The notes under the pieces: generated by a model
Seen by the model: the letters and a program-made list of their open reading frames with translations, nothing else
Told to the model about the DNA's origin: nothing
Database searches by the model: none
Assembly: GCF_000788395.1 (NCBI RefSeq)
Contig: NZ_CP009889.1
Span: 992,001 to 1,056,000, forward strand
DNA from: Pseudoalteromonas piratica
Lineage (GTDB): Bacteria > Pseudomonadota > Gammaproteobacteria > Enterobacterales > Alteromonadaceae
Reading direction: 5' to 3'
DNA length: 64,000 nucleotides
Part shown: piece after piece, positions 42,121 to 51,023 of the stretch
Layout of the letters: every line of letters begins with the position of its first letter
How positions within the stretch are numbered: the stretch's first letter is position 1
Translations under genes and position numbers: made by a program

Positions 42121-42996
42121 ATGAATATTGAAACAAAGTGGTTACAGGACTTTCTGATTTTAAGTGAAACGCGCAATTTTACAACAGCAGCACAGCTTCG
42201 CTTTGTAACTCAGCCTGCTTTTAGTCGACGAATTCAATCACTTGAGAAAAGTCTCGGCTGTCAACTTATCGATAGAAGAAGTTCACCATTAACATTGACT
42301 GAGCAAGGTGAAGAATTTAAATCGACGGCCCAATCAGTGCTTCATTTGCTAAATACTTCGGCAGAAAAACTGCGTGCAACCAGCTATGCACAAGCCCTCA
42401 AGATAGCAGCAACACACACACTTGCTTTAGGGGTATTTCCGAAAATTCTTAAAACATTAAAGCGACAATTACCCCATATTAGCGCGCAATTACAAATTGC
42501 CGATGCGGATGATTGTACAAAGCTTCTTAAAAGTAATAATTGTGATTATTTGCTTGCATTTCATGATCACGAATTACTTGGCAAAGGCTACGAACGATTT
42601 GAATTGCAAAATATTAAATTACTTCCCGTTGCTTTAACAAACGCAGTAACACAGTGGGCTCACAAAACGAAAATCCCCTATCTTGCTTATCAATCGTCAA
42701 TTTTCTTAGGCAGAACAGTTGAACAGGCAATTAATGAAGAAACGAAAGAAAAACTCGACAAAGTAGCTAGTTCATCTATGGCTGACAGCTTAAAAACTAT
42801 GGTTTTACAAGGTTTAGGCTTTGCGTGGTTACCTGAATACTCAATTGAAACAGAATTAAATAACGGCAAGCTCACTCTGCTTGATAATTTTCATACAATC
42901 GACAACCTAAGTATATGTTTGTACCGACTACCATCCAATGATCATACTCAGTCAGTCTACTGGCAAGGGATCACACAAGCGCTCGATAACGACTAA
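42121..42996 (+). CDS. LysR-type regulator, HypT (YjiE)-like
   Basis: This 291-residue regulator starts with a LysR winged helix: MNIETKWLQDFLILSETRNF, then TQPAFSRRIQSLEKSLGCQL. These segments and the effector domain (KIAATHTLALGVFPKI, FAWLPEYSIETELNNGKL) closely follow E. coli HypT, which responds to hypochlorous acid through methionine oxidation. Of the methionines I recall as important in HypT, the one in the SSM(A/S) segment is kept here, but the one in the YMGR segment is replaced by Leu (IFLGR), so the sensing may differ. The ATG at 42121 gives the family N-terminus; an upstream start at 42094 does not fit. It precedes aspA in the same direction and may control it. Confidence 0.8.
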   Translation: MNIETKWLQDFLILSETRNFTTAAQLRFVTQPAFSRRIQSLEKSLGCQLIDRRSSPLTLTEQGEEFKSTAQSVLHLLNTSAEKLRATSYAQALKIAATHTLALGVFPKILKTLKRQLPHISAQLQIADADDCTKLLKSNNCDYLLAFHDHELLGKGYERFELQNIKLLPVALTNAVTQWAHKTKIPYLAYQSSIFLGRTVEQAINEETKEKLDKVASSSMADSLKTMVLQGLGFAWLPEYSIETELNNGKLTLLDNFHTIDNLSICLYRLPSNDHTQSVYWQGITQALDND

Positions 42997-43116
42997 GCTG
43001 ATTAAACTTGTGCTATGCATTTTTTGCATAGCCATTCCAGTTTTTCGGCATTAGCCATCTTTCATTATCTCGAGTAATCTGCCACCACTCTCACTCAGTA
43101 GTACAAGTAAAGACAA

Positions 43117-44502
43117 ATGCGTATTGAAAATGACTCTCTTGGTACAATGGCGATAGAAGATAATATTTTATATGGAATTCAAACATCTAGAGCCATAGAT
43201 AATTTCCCAATTTGTAATAGCATACTCAATCAATATCCCTCTTTGATACAAGGGTTAGCGTATGTGAAAGCAGCATGTGCGCAAGCTAATAACCAGTTGG
43301 GAATTTTAGAAAGTCACAAAGCTGATGCAATCTATGCATCATGTATAGATTTAATTAATGGTAATCATCATTGTGCATTTGCAATAAGCATGATCCAAGG
43401 AGGGGCTGGTACTTCCACGAATATGAATGCGAATGAAGTAATCGCTAATTTAGCCCTATTAAAGTTAGGTCACAGACCAGGGCAGTATCATTACCTTCAT
43501 CCAATCAACGATGTAAACCTGTCACAATCGACTAATGATGCCTATCCAACTGCTATCAGATTGGGTCTTTTAATTGAGCAACCGAAGTTACTTGCATCAT
43601 TAACCAAGCTAGTCGCCTCTTTTAAAGAAAAGGCAAAAGAGTTTTCTGATATTCATAAAGTCGCAAGAACACAATTACAAGATGCAGTGCCAATGACACT
43701 TGGCCAAGAGTTCGGCGGATTCGCAGCAACTCTAGAAGATGAATTAAAACTCATTGAGCAGTTCAGTAAGTTATTTCACAAAATCAACCTGGGTGGCACT
43801 GCAGTAGGTACGGGTATAAATACCGAGTCGAACTATGCAGAATTAGCCATAGAATCACTGTCACAGTTAACCAACATTCCTTTTGAACAGACACATAATT
43901 TGATAGCGGCTAGTTCAGATATGGGTGATTTTGTAACGTATTCATCTGCACTCAAACGCCTCGGCATCAAACTATCAAAGATTGCGAATGATCTTAGATT
44001 ACTGAGCATGGGGCCACGTGCAGGTATTAGCGAAATTAATTTACCAGCAAAACAACCAGGTAGTTCGATTATGCCAGGTAAGGTAAACCCTGTAATTCCA
44101 GAAGTAGTGAGCCAAGTGGCATATCAAGTAGCTGGCTTTGACTCTGCAATTTGTATGGCAGCTGAAGCAGGTCAATTACAACTTAATGCAATGGAGCCAC
44201 TTATTGCTTTTAATTTGTTCCAGTCACTTGCGTTATTAACCAACACCTGTGAAGTATTTAACAAACATTGTATTTCTGGCATAACAGCAAACCAAGCGCG
44301 CTGCAAAGAGTTGTTTGATAACAGTCTAGCAATGGTTACAGCGCTTAATCCTTTTATAGGATATGAAGCTGCATCACGCATTGCAAAAGACGCCATTGCA
44401 ACAGGCCTATCAGTAAAGCATTTAGTATTAAAACAGGGACTACTTAGTGAGCAAACTCTTGACGATGTCCTAACACCTGAAAAACTTACACAGCCTGCGT
44501 AG
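43117..44502 (+). CDS. aspA: Aspartate ammonia-lyase
   Basis: This 461-residue enzyme of the aspartase/fumarase superfamily should interconvert aspartate with fumarate and ammonia in the cytoplasm. It begins with the aspartase pattern IENDSLGTMAIEDNILYGIQT, has GGAGTSTNMNANEVIAN and HPINDVNLSQSTNDAYPTA for substrate binding, and carries the GSSIMPGKVNP signature at about residue 315, whose second Ser is the catalytic base. Aspartase rather than fumarase fits the N-terminus best. It lies 120 bp after the HypT-like regulator and ends tail to tail with soxR. Confidence 0.87.
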   Translation: MRIENDSLGTMAIEDNILYGIQTSRAIDNFPICNSILNQYPSLIQGLAYVKAACAQANNQLGILESHKADAIYASCIDLINGNHHCAFAISMIQGGAGTSTNMNANEVIANLALLKLGHRPGQYHYLHPINDVNLSQSTNDAYPTAIRLGLLIEQPKLLASLTKLVASFKEKAKEFSDIHKVARTQLQDAVPMTLGQEFGGFAATLEDELKLIEQFSKLFHKINLGGTAVGTGINTESNYAELAIESLSQLTNIPFEQTHNLIAASSDMGDFVTYSSALKRLGIKLSKIANDLRLLSMGPRAGISEINLPAKQPGSSIMPGKVNPVIPEVVSQVAYQVAGFDSAICMAAEAGQLQLNAMEPLIAFNLFQSLALLTNTCEVFNKHCISGITANQARCKELFDNSLAMVTALNPFIGYEAASRIAKDAIATGLSVKHLVLKQGLLSEQTLDDVLTPEKLTQPA

Positions 44503-44503
44503 G

Positions 44504-44947
44504 CTAATCTATTCGGTCTAAGATGACTGCCCCATCCCCTTCTTCATTAAGGTGGTCATCTTGATTGTAGAGATGACATCGCTCAAGCGACAAACAGCCA
44601 CAGCCTATACATGACGTCAGCGAGTCTCTTAATTTTTCAATATACAAAATTTGTTGCGTTAATCGTTTCTGCCATGCCGTCGCTATGTGTTCCCAGTCAT
44701 GTGTATTTGGTGTGCGTTCATCAGGCAGTTGGGATAAAATAGCTTTTATTTCACTCAGACTTACGCCTATTTTTTGGCCGGCTTTTATAAGTGCAATCCG
44801 TCTCAACACATCAGACTTATAACGTCTTTGGTTACCTGCATTTCGCCAGCTTCTTATCAAACCTTTTGTTTCGTAAAAATGGAGTGTACTTACCTTTACT
44901 GCTGCACGCTTAGCGACAACGCCGACAGATAAATGTGCTTCTTTCAT
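44504..44947 (-). CDS. soxR: Redox-sensitive MerR-type regulator SoxR
   Basis: This 147-residue regulator has a MerR winged helix (SVGVVAKRAAVKVSTLHFYETKGLI, then NAGNQRRYKSDVLRRIALI), a dimerisation helix and the 2Fe-2S binding cluster C113-x2-C116-x-C118-x5-C124 in CIGCGCLSLERC, the same spacing as in E. coli SoxR. Oxidation of the cluster by redox-cycling compounds or superoxide should switch on target genes. No soxS is nearby, as is usual outside enterics, where SoxR controls transporters or oxidoreductases directly. It is convergent with aspA with only one base between the stops. Confidence 0.93.
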   Translation of the reverse strand: MKEAHLSVGVVAKRAAVKVSTLHFYETKGLIRSWRNAGNQRRYKSDVLRRIALIKAGQKIGVSLSEIKAILSQLPDERTPNTHDWEHIATAWQKRLTQQILYIEKLRDSLTSCIGCGCLSLERCHLYNQDDHLNEEGDGAVILDRID

Positions 44948-45415
44948 TTATTACCCTTTTGCTGAATTTACAATTTTATTCTTTGGTAGTTATCCGTGTT
45001 TAAATTTGCACTTACGAATTTTTGTTCTACTACTAATACTAAGGGACTGGTTAAAGTGCTTTACTTCACACAAATAGCATATTCTTATAGTACTTTGAGC
45101 AATTATTTACGCTATTTAATAATCAATAACATACCATTAAATAATAAAAAGCAGTCCCTATTTAGTAGCCAATAGTTATAAATTTTTTATATAAATAAGT
45201 TTATCGCATATAAAACCACTAACTAGTTCTAAATTCATTAATAAAAGGCGCTACTGGTGTTGATCTTTTCTGGACAAAATTGCTATTGTTAGATCATGCC
45301 GTAGTTATGATTTCGATAAAGTGAGAGTCTCAGACTTGAATTTATAATAATACTTTATCACTAACGGCAAATGGTTAAGTCCCCAAAACTATGTATGCTC
45401 TACAAGGATAGAGAA
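44948..45415. other. AT-rich intergenic region with scattered inverted repeats
   Basis: 468 bp without a convincing gene. It should hold the divergent promoters of soxR and the KfrA-like gene. Two inverted repeats are visible: AGGGACTG (45042-45049) with CAGTCCCT (45152-45159), extendable with a bulge, and GATAAAGT (45315-45322) with ACTTTATC (45352-45359), enclosing a short TGAGA-G-TCTCA palindrome. The second lies within the likely leader of the gene at 45416. Confidence 0.4.
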
Positions 45416-46789
45416 ATGACAACGAATTACGCAAAAGTAAAAGAACTGTGCGATCAGTTAGTGCAAAACGGCGAAGCTGTTTCCGTTGAAGTTATTTTGC
45501 AAGAATGTGAAGGCAGCACAGCAACTATTCTTGCGCATTATCAACGCTGGCGCAGTGAGTCTCAAGATACTCGCCAAGCTGCTGCAGACACTGGTACTCT
45601 AAGCGAAGAGTATTTAGCTGCGTTTCACCGCGAGATTAAACGTTTCTCCAATACCATTAATCGTGATTTTGAAGTTCAACTTGAACGTGCCATTGAGGCT
45701 GAAAAGTTTGCTATTTTAAGCCTTCAAAAAACAGAACAGATTACAACTGAACTCTCTGAGAAAGTAACACTTCTTGAAACGCGTCTTGAGGAAGAAACGG
45801 CTCAATTCAAACAAACGATTGCAGAAGTTGAAGACAACGCTGATGTTGAAATAGCGTCATTAAAAGAGCATCACGAAAAGCAAATTCAAGAATTAACTGA
45901 ATCAAAAAATCAAACAATTGAAGACATGCGCATTGCCAATGAAAATACCATTGAGCAATTAAAAACTAATAGTGCAGCGACAATTGCTGAACTAAAAGAA
46001 TCGAATGAGCGCACAATTGAAGAGCTGAAACAAACCGGTGAAGCCAAAGTTACTGAGCTAACTGAGACTGTGGCTACACAGGTTCAGACCTTAGAAGCTG
46101 CCTTGCAAGAAAAAGACTCTCAGATAGAAAACTTATTACAAGAAAAAAATTCAACGTTATCGCAGCTTTCTCAATTAGAACAAACTGCAAATACGCATGC
46201 AGCTAAAGCTGAACAACATACCTCTGAAGTGGAAGACTTACGCAAAGCAAAAGAAGCAATGCAAGCACAACTTAAGCAAGCAGAGCAGAACCTCGAACTT
46301 CTGAAGAAGCAAAATCTTGAGTTATCACAACATAGCCAAGATCAACAGTCAGTCGTTAAAGGTGCAAAAGCGCAAATTGAAGAAATGCAGACTCAGTTAG
46401 TTGAAGCACAAAAGGTAGCAGCTGGTTTTGAATCTGAGAAAGAGAATCTACTTAAACAAATGGATTTTGTTAAGAATAATTCAACGGCTACAATTCAACG
46501 TCTGACGCAAAATTCTGACCAAAATTTATCTAAGATAAGATTGTTAGAAGAAAAGCTTTCAAGTGAGCAGAACAATGCATGGCGTTATGAGAATGAAAAT
46601 GAAAAGCTGCAAGAACAGCTTGAATTCATCAAACAAAACTCAGCAACCACTGTAGAACGCTTAACAAGAAGTGCAGAAAAAGCGATGGCTCGTGTACGCG
46701 AATTAGAACGTGAAGTTGATGATACAAAGCTCGAACTTGAACAAGTACGGGCAAGTAACAATGTAGTGCCGCTTCAAGATCAAGCTTAG
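45416..46789 (+). CDS. KfrA-like DNA-binding long coiled-coil protein
   Basis: This protein of 457 residues has an N-terminal domain like KfrA_N (about 1-60: YAKVKELCDQLVQNGEAVSV, then GSTATILAHYQRWRS), a DNA-binding domain known from plasmid protein KfrA. The rest is one long coiled coil with few breaks. Residues 165-219 form five consecutive 11-residue units (NQTIEDMRIAN, ENTIEQLKTNS, AATIAELKESN, ERTIEELKQTG, EAKVTELTETV), and near the C-terminus a unit of about 52 residues is repeated (FVKNNSTATIQRLTQ and FIKQNSATTVERLTR). The ATG at 45416 has AAGGATAGAGA upstream. KfrA organises plasmid DNA or partition complexes; a chromosomal role is unknown. A strong terminator follows. Confidence 0.8.
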   Translation: MTTNYAKVKELCDQLVQNGEAVSVEVILQECEGSTATILAHYQRWRSESQDTRQAAADTGTLSEEYLAAFHREIKRFSNTINRDFEVQLERAIEAEKFAILSLQKTEQITTELSEKVTLLETRLEEETAQFKQTIAEVEDNADVEIASLKEHHEKQIQELTESKNQTIEDMRIANENTIEQLKTNSAATIAELKESNERTIEELKQTGEAKVTELTETVATQVQTLEAALQEKDSQIENLLQEKNSTLSQLSQLEQTANTHAAKAEQHTSEVEDLRKAKEAMQAQLKQAEQNLELLKKQNLELSQHSQDQQSVVKGAKAQIEEMQTQLVEAQKVAAGFESEKENLLKQMDFVKNNSTATIQRLTQNSDQNLSKIRLLEEKLSSEQNNAWRYENENEKLQEQLEFIKQNSATTVERLTRSAEKAMARVRELEREVDDTKLELEQVRASNNVVPLQDQA

Positions 46790-46800
46790 AAAACATCATA

Positions 46801-46825
46801 AAAAAGGGCCTTCAGGCCCTTTTTT
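46801..46825 (+). terminator. Rho-independent terminator after the KfrA-like gene
   Basis: AAAAAGGGCC (46801-46810) pairs with GGCCCTTTTT (46815-46824) around TTCA, ending in a T run. Confidence 0.88.
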
Positions 46826-46885
46826 ATTGCATTTAAACAATCATCCGCTAAATTTATATATAAATAAACGCTATTTATCAATAAT

Positions 46886-48112
46886 TTGAAAATATATACC
46901 GCACGACAAGCAGTACTAAACAGCAAAAAAAGACTGGTTGCTTATGAGCTTTTATTTCGTAACAGCAGAGCCAATTCATTTCCCGAAATAGACCCAGTTA
47001 TTGCAACTTCAAAACTTATCGCAGACAGCCAATTTATTATCGGATTGAGGCGACTTACGTCGGGAAAAAAAGCCCTAATAAAATTCCATCATCAAGGAAT
47101 TCTTCAAAAGCAACCAGAGCTTCTACCCAATACAGACTTCATAGTTGAGGTGATGACAGACTTTATACCGAACCCTGAGGTATATGAAGCCTGTAGAAAC
47201 TTATTTCATAAAAACTATACCCTTGCATTAGATCCATTTACACCTCATTTTGATTGGCAACCATATTGTAATTTATGCCGTCTGGTAAAATTCGATATTA
47301 GTCGAACGCCATTGAACTCTGTGATTGCTGACATTCACAAACTAAAACAACTTAAAAATATTAAATTAATGGCGACTAAAATCGAGACTCATGAGGATTT
47401 TGAGCTAGCTAAAGAGTTAGGCTTTGATTATTTTCAGGGTTATTTTTTATGTAAGCCCCAACTAATTGAGCAACCCGATATGGTCAGCCATGCGCAAACA
47501 GTCGTGCTACTTTACACTGAGCTTGTAAAAGAGGAGCTCAATTATGATCGTATAGCAAACCTTGTCGAGCAAGACCCGGCGCTTTGTTATAAATTGATGC
47601 GTTTTATCAATTCTGGACTATTTCCATTACGTGAAGAGATAAACTCAATCAAGCAAGGTCTTATCTATCTTGGAGATCAAAATGCTAAACGTTTTTTAAA
47701 CCTTGTGGTGACCGCACACTTTGCAAAAGACAAACCCCATGAACTTATCCGCATGTCGACAATACGCGCCAAGTTTTGTGATGTAATCGCCCAAAAAGTA
47801 GCTCCTAGCCTTAAAAGTAAATCGTTTTTAGTAGGTTTATTCTCACTATTAGATGCGATATTTGACCGTTCAATGGAAGTAATTTTAAAGCAGCTGCCCC
47901 TTGGTAAAGACATTACTGATGCGTTGATTGGTGAAGAAAACATAAACCGAAATATCCTTGAACTTGTATTAAGCTATGAATCTGGTAGTTGGCAAAAAAT
48001 AGAATCGCAGTGCAATAAATTAAAAATAGATCAAGCAGATTTACCTGCTTTTTATTACGAAGCAATTAAGTGGAGTGATATTCTTTATAATTGCACGCAA
48101 GATCCACTTTAG
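46886..48112 (+). CDS. EAL-HDOD domain protein, EAL part degenerate
   Basis: This 408-residue cytoplasmic protein has an EAL-related N-terminal domain (about 5-195) and a HDOD domain (about 200-390). The EAL domain is degenerate: the signature reads YELLFR, and the metal and base residues of active phosphodiesterases (the DDFG and D.IKID segments) appear as DPFTPHF and VKFDIS. It is therefore unlikely to break down cyclic di-GMP, though it may bind it. The HDOD domain has LVEQDPALCYKLMRFINSG and IKQGLIYLGDQNAKRFLNLV. Such YuxH-type proteins are signalling modules of unclear output. The start is a TTG with no clear ribosome site. It stands about 100 bp after the KfrA-like gene. Confidence 0.83.
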   Translation: MKIYTARQAVLNSKKRLVAYELLFRNSRANSFPEIDPVIATSKLIADSQFIIGLRRLTSGKKALIKFHHQGILQKQPELLPNTDFIVEVMTDFIPNPEVYEACRNLFHKNYTLALDPFTPHFDWQPYCNLCRLVKFDISRTPLNSVIADIHKLKQLKNIKLMATKIETHEDFELAKELGFDYFQGYFLCKPQLIEQPDMVSHAQTVVLLYTELVKEELNYDRIANLVEQDPALCYKLMRFINSGLFPLREEINSIKQGLIYLGDQNAKRFLNLVVTAHFAKDKPHELIRMSTIRAKFCDVIAQKVAPSLKSKSFLVGLFSLLDAIFDRSMEVILKQLPLGKDITDALIGEENINRNILELVLSYESGSWQKIESQCNKLKIDQADLPAFYYEAIKWSDILYNCTQDPL

Positions 48113-48258
48113 AAACAAAACTTAACAAACGAAACATTGGGTTTTAATTTATAGCTCTTCCCTCTATTTTTATGTACTTTTAACAATCTACACAATAGCT
48201 TTAAATCCTTTTTGTTTTAATAACTCGTGTAAGGTTACTCACTTTGTAATAAGCATAA

Positions 48259-48282
48259 AAAAGCCCAGAAAACTGGGCTTTT
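48259..48282 (-). terminator. Terminator of the TonB receptor gene at 48306
   Basis: AAAAGCCCAG (48259-48268) pairs with CTGGGCTTTT (48273-48282) around AAAA. The A run on the left gives a U tail for the minus-strand transcript, 23 bp after the receptor stop codon. Confidence 0.82.
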
Positions 48283-48305
48283 GCGTTGTTATATAACTTA
48301 TATAA

Positions 48306-50879
48306 TTAGAATAAGTAACTTAATTTAACGTAGTAGAAACCACCGTTATAATCATATGGACCACTTTCGTAGTATTGTGCACCTAGCACACCATAAGAAG
48401 CTGCTGGTAACTTTTGAGCCTCTTGGTCAAAAATGTTATTGGCACCAATTGCACCTTTAAAGCTCTCTGTGAAGAAATAACTAACTTCAGCGTCAAAAGT
48501 GAATGCTGAATCAGCAATTTCGTTCCAACAACCGTCTAAGCAATCATCATCAGCGTGAACAGCAAAGTATTCGCCGAAGTAATTTGCTCTCACAAACATG
48601 CTAACATCATCCCAATTTTGTGTAATTGTAAATGTCGCGCGATGCTGTGGCATACCTTCTTCTAAACGTTTTACTTTACCATCACTCGTGGTAGCTGGAT
48701 TAAATGAATCAACGTTTGTTTCATTCCAGTTGTAAGCAAGTGCAAATTTAGTTGCACCGTTGAAAAGATCTGCTGAATAGTTTGCAACTACATCTAAACC
48801 TTTGGTTGTGGTATCAAAATCATTTGCAAAATACGTTACTGCTGAAATAAGCTCAGGGTTTTGTACACCTAATTCACGTAATTCAGCATAATCTGATTCA
48901 AGCACATCGATCTGACTTGACTGTGCAATACGGTCAGTAACTTCAATATTGTAATAATCTACGGTTAAGAAGAAATCTTCATACTCGTAAACCGTACCAA
49001 GTGCATAACTTGTAGATTCTTCAGGCGTCAGTTCTTTACCACCATAAAATGCTGATAATGGATCAGTTGGTGGCGCTAAGAAACTTTGAATTAGCTCACC
49101 ATTTACAAGCGATGTTGCAGTGTTCACTACATTCGCTTGACCAACTGTTGGAGCTCTAAAACCAGTACTTGTTGAACCACGGATCTGCCAATCATCTGAA
49201 ATAGCATATTGCAATGTTAACTTGTAGTTAGCTGTGTCACCGAAGGTGTTGTAGTCTTCGTAACGAAGTGCTGCACCAACTAGGAAGTCTTCTGTTAAGT
49301 ATGCCTCAGCATCTAAATATGCTGCCCAGTTACGGCGAGTGTTGGTACCTTGTGACTCCGGACCAAAACCTTTAAAACCATGCGAACCAATGTTAAAGCC
49401 TTGATCTGCGTACGGGCCTGCTTTCCAAGAAGCTTCTTCACCTGACACAATTTCAAATGACTCTTCACGGAATTCAAAACCACCAGCTAAGTTAAGCGGA
49501 TCATCCAAACCAACTTCAACTGATTTTACTAGGTCAAAGTTAAACGTTTTTTCAAGCTGGATGTACTTACCTGTATCAAAGTTAACAGGTGTCTCTAAAC
49601 CCAGTGATGGGTTTAATGTGTTGTATAGGTAAAAATCAGATGCATTGCGACCAACAGAGCCGCTTAGGTCAAAATATACTTCATCTAACCAACCACCACT
49701 GAACTCACCTTCTACACCCATTGTTAATGAAGTATCAACAATTGTACCTGCAAATTGAGGTGTATAACCACCAGGGAAGATCATGTTCATTGAGAAACAG
49801 TTAGGGTCGGCAACCATATCTTTGTATGCTTGCGTTTCAAGTACGTTTGGAACATTTGCAGGAACCACTGCACACGTTCTTGCGCCACCATTTGCTTGGC
49901 CAACATCACCAACTAATAGTGTTTCACCACCATCAATTGAGTAAACATTGCCACGGTTGTGCGGGTTACGATAATAGAAACCACCAATTGCATCACGCTC
50001 AGAGTAGTTACCAAACATGTAAAATTGTTTATCGTTACCTAAATCAAGACCGACATTACCAAAAATAGTTAGGTCATCATTGATTTCAGGGTTACCCCAG
50101 ATTTGTGCAGGGTTTTGAATATAGCTATTACCTGCTGCAGCCAAGCCAGCTGCATCAGGGCGCTGAACTGAGCGACTTGTCGCGTCAGCGTTTTTTAAAG
50201 CGAATGATAAGTTTGCAAAGCCATCATCAGTAAACGGTAAACCAACATTACCTTCGATGGTTGTTGTATCACCATCGCCTTCGTAATATTCACCGTATTT
50301 AACTGCGATGCTGCCGCCTTCTGAGGCGTCTTTAAGCACAAAGTTCATTACACCAGCAATCGCGTCAGAACCGTATTGAGCTGCAGCACCATCACGAAGT
50401 ACTTCAACTTGTTTTAATGCAATACTTGGAATAACAGAAACATCTGGACCTTGAGCACCATCGTTAACACCACCGCCCTGGAAAGCAATTACGGATGCAC
50501 GGTGTCTGCGCTTACCATTAACAAGTACTAATGTACTGTCAGATGACAAACCTCGAAGGTTAACTGGACGAATAAGTGTAGCGGCATCACTGATTGGTTG
50601 TTGGCGAACATTAAATGACGGAACTTGGCTAACCAGAAGTTCTAACATATCTGAAGAACCATGTTTCTCAAGGTCATCACCGCCAATAATATCAATTGGT
50701 ACTGGTGAATCACCGATAGAACGAGGTGCCGAACGTGTACCGACTACAGCGATTTTTTCAACGTCTTTTTTTGCTTCAGCGGGAGATGTTTCCTCCGCTG
50801 CTACAGAATAAGACATTGCTGAGGCAAGAGTTGATGAGCAGGCGAGTATAACTGCCTTGCGTAGCGCGTTAATTTTCAT
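48306..50879 (-). CDS. TonB-dependent receptor
   Basis: This 857-residue outer-membrane receptor has a signal peptide (cleavage near SVAAE, about residue 27), a plug (about 40-170: GDSPVPIDIIGGDDLEKHG, LRGLSSDSTLVLVNGKRRH, LRDGAAAQYGSDAIAGVMNF) and a long barrel ending in YYVKLSYLF. It differs clearly from the paralogous pair near 5.8 and 12.2 kb; the plug is of the common Vibrio/Pseudoalteromonas TonB type. Two Cys pairs in extracellular loops (ARTCAVVPA...DPNCFSM; DDCLDGCW) suggest disulfides. The ATG at 50879 with AGGGAAATT upstream fits the signal; an earlier start at 50918 does not. The substrate is unknown. Confidence 0.92.
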   Translation of the reverse strand: MKINALRKAVILACSSTLASAMSYSVAAEETSPAEAKKDVEKIAVVGTRSAPRSIGDSPVPIDIIGGDDLEKHGSSDMLELLVSQVPSFNVRQQPISDAATLIRPVNLRGLSSDSTLVLVNGKRRHRASVIAFQGGGVNDGAQGPDVSVIPSIALKQVEVLRDGAAAQYGSDAIAGVMNFVLKDASEGGSIAVKYGEYYEGDGDTTTIEGNVGLPFTDDGFANLSFALKNADATSRSVQRPDAAGLAAAGNSYIQNPAQIWGNPEINDDLTIFGNVGLDLGNDKQFYMFGNYSERDAIGGFYYRNPHNRGNVYSIDGGETLLVGDVGQANGGARTCAVVPANVPNVLETQAYKDMVADPNCFSMNMIFPGGYTPQFAGTIVDTSLTMGVEGEFSGGWLDEVYFDLSGSVGRNASDFYLYNTLNPSLGLETPVNFDTGKYIQLEKTFNFDLVKSVEVGLDDPLNLAGGFEFREESFEIVSGEEASWKAGPYADQGFNIGSHGFKGFGPESQGTNTRRNWAAYLDAEAYLTEDFLVGAALRYEDYNTFGDTANYKLTLQYAISDDWQIRGSTSTGFRAPTVGQANVVNTATSLVNGELIQSFLAPPTDPLSAFYGGKELTPEESTSYALGTVYEYEDFFLTVDYYNIEVTDRIAQSSQIDVLESDYAELRELGVQNPELISAVTYFANDFDTTTKGLDVVANYSADLFNGATKFALAYNWNETNVDSFNPATTSDGKVKRLEEGMPQHRATFTITQNWDDVSMFVRANYFGEYFAVHADDDCLDGCWNEIADSAFTFDAEVSYFFTESFKGAIGANNIFDQEAQKLPAASYGVLGAQYYESGPYDYNGGFYYVKLSYLF

Positions 50880-50915
50880 AATTTCCCTAGCATTTTTATC
50901 GTTAATTATTGTGAA

Positions 50916-50929
50916 CATGTTTTAACATG
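50916..50929. promoter_or_regulatory. Palindrome upstream of the TonB receptor gene at 48306
   Basis: CATGTT-TT-AACATG lies 36-50 bp upstream of the receptor start codon on the minus strand. Its arms are perfect. It may be an operator; I cannot match it to a known regulator. Confidence 0.3.
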
Positions 50930-51023
50930 CCGTTTACAATTAATAGACTAAATTAGGAAATTATCAAGTAAAAAGTCGATTATTTAATTCTATGTGTTGT
51001 TTTTTTAAGCAGAAATTACTTTT

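Noticed and set aside
45908-46072. 33-bp periodic DNA considered as a CRISPR-like or tandem DNA repeat
   Set aside because: The period is conserved in protein (11 residues) rather than in DNA; units differ strongly in bases and lie in an open frame.
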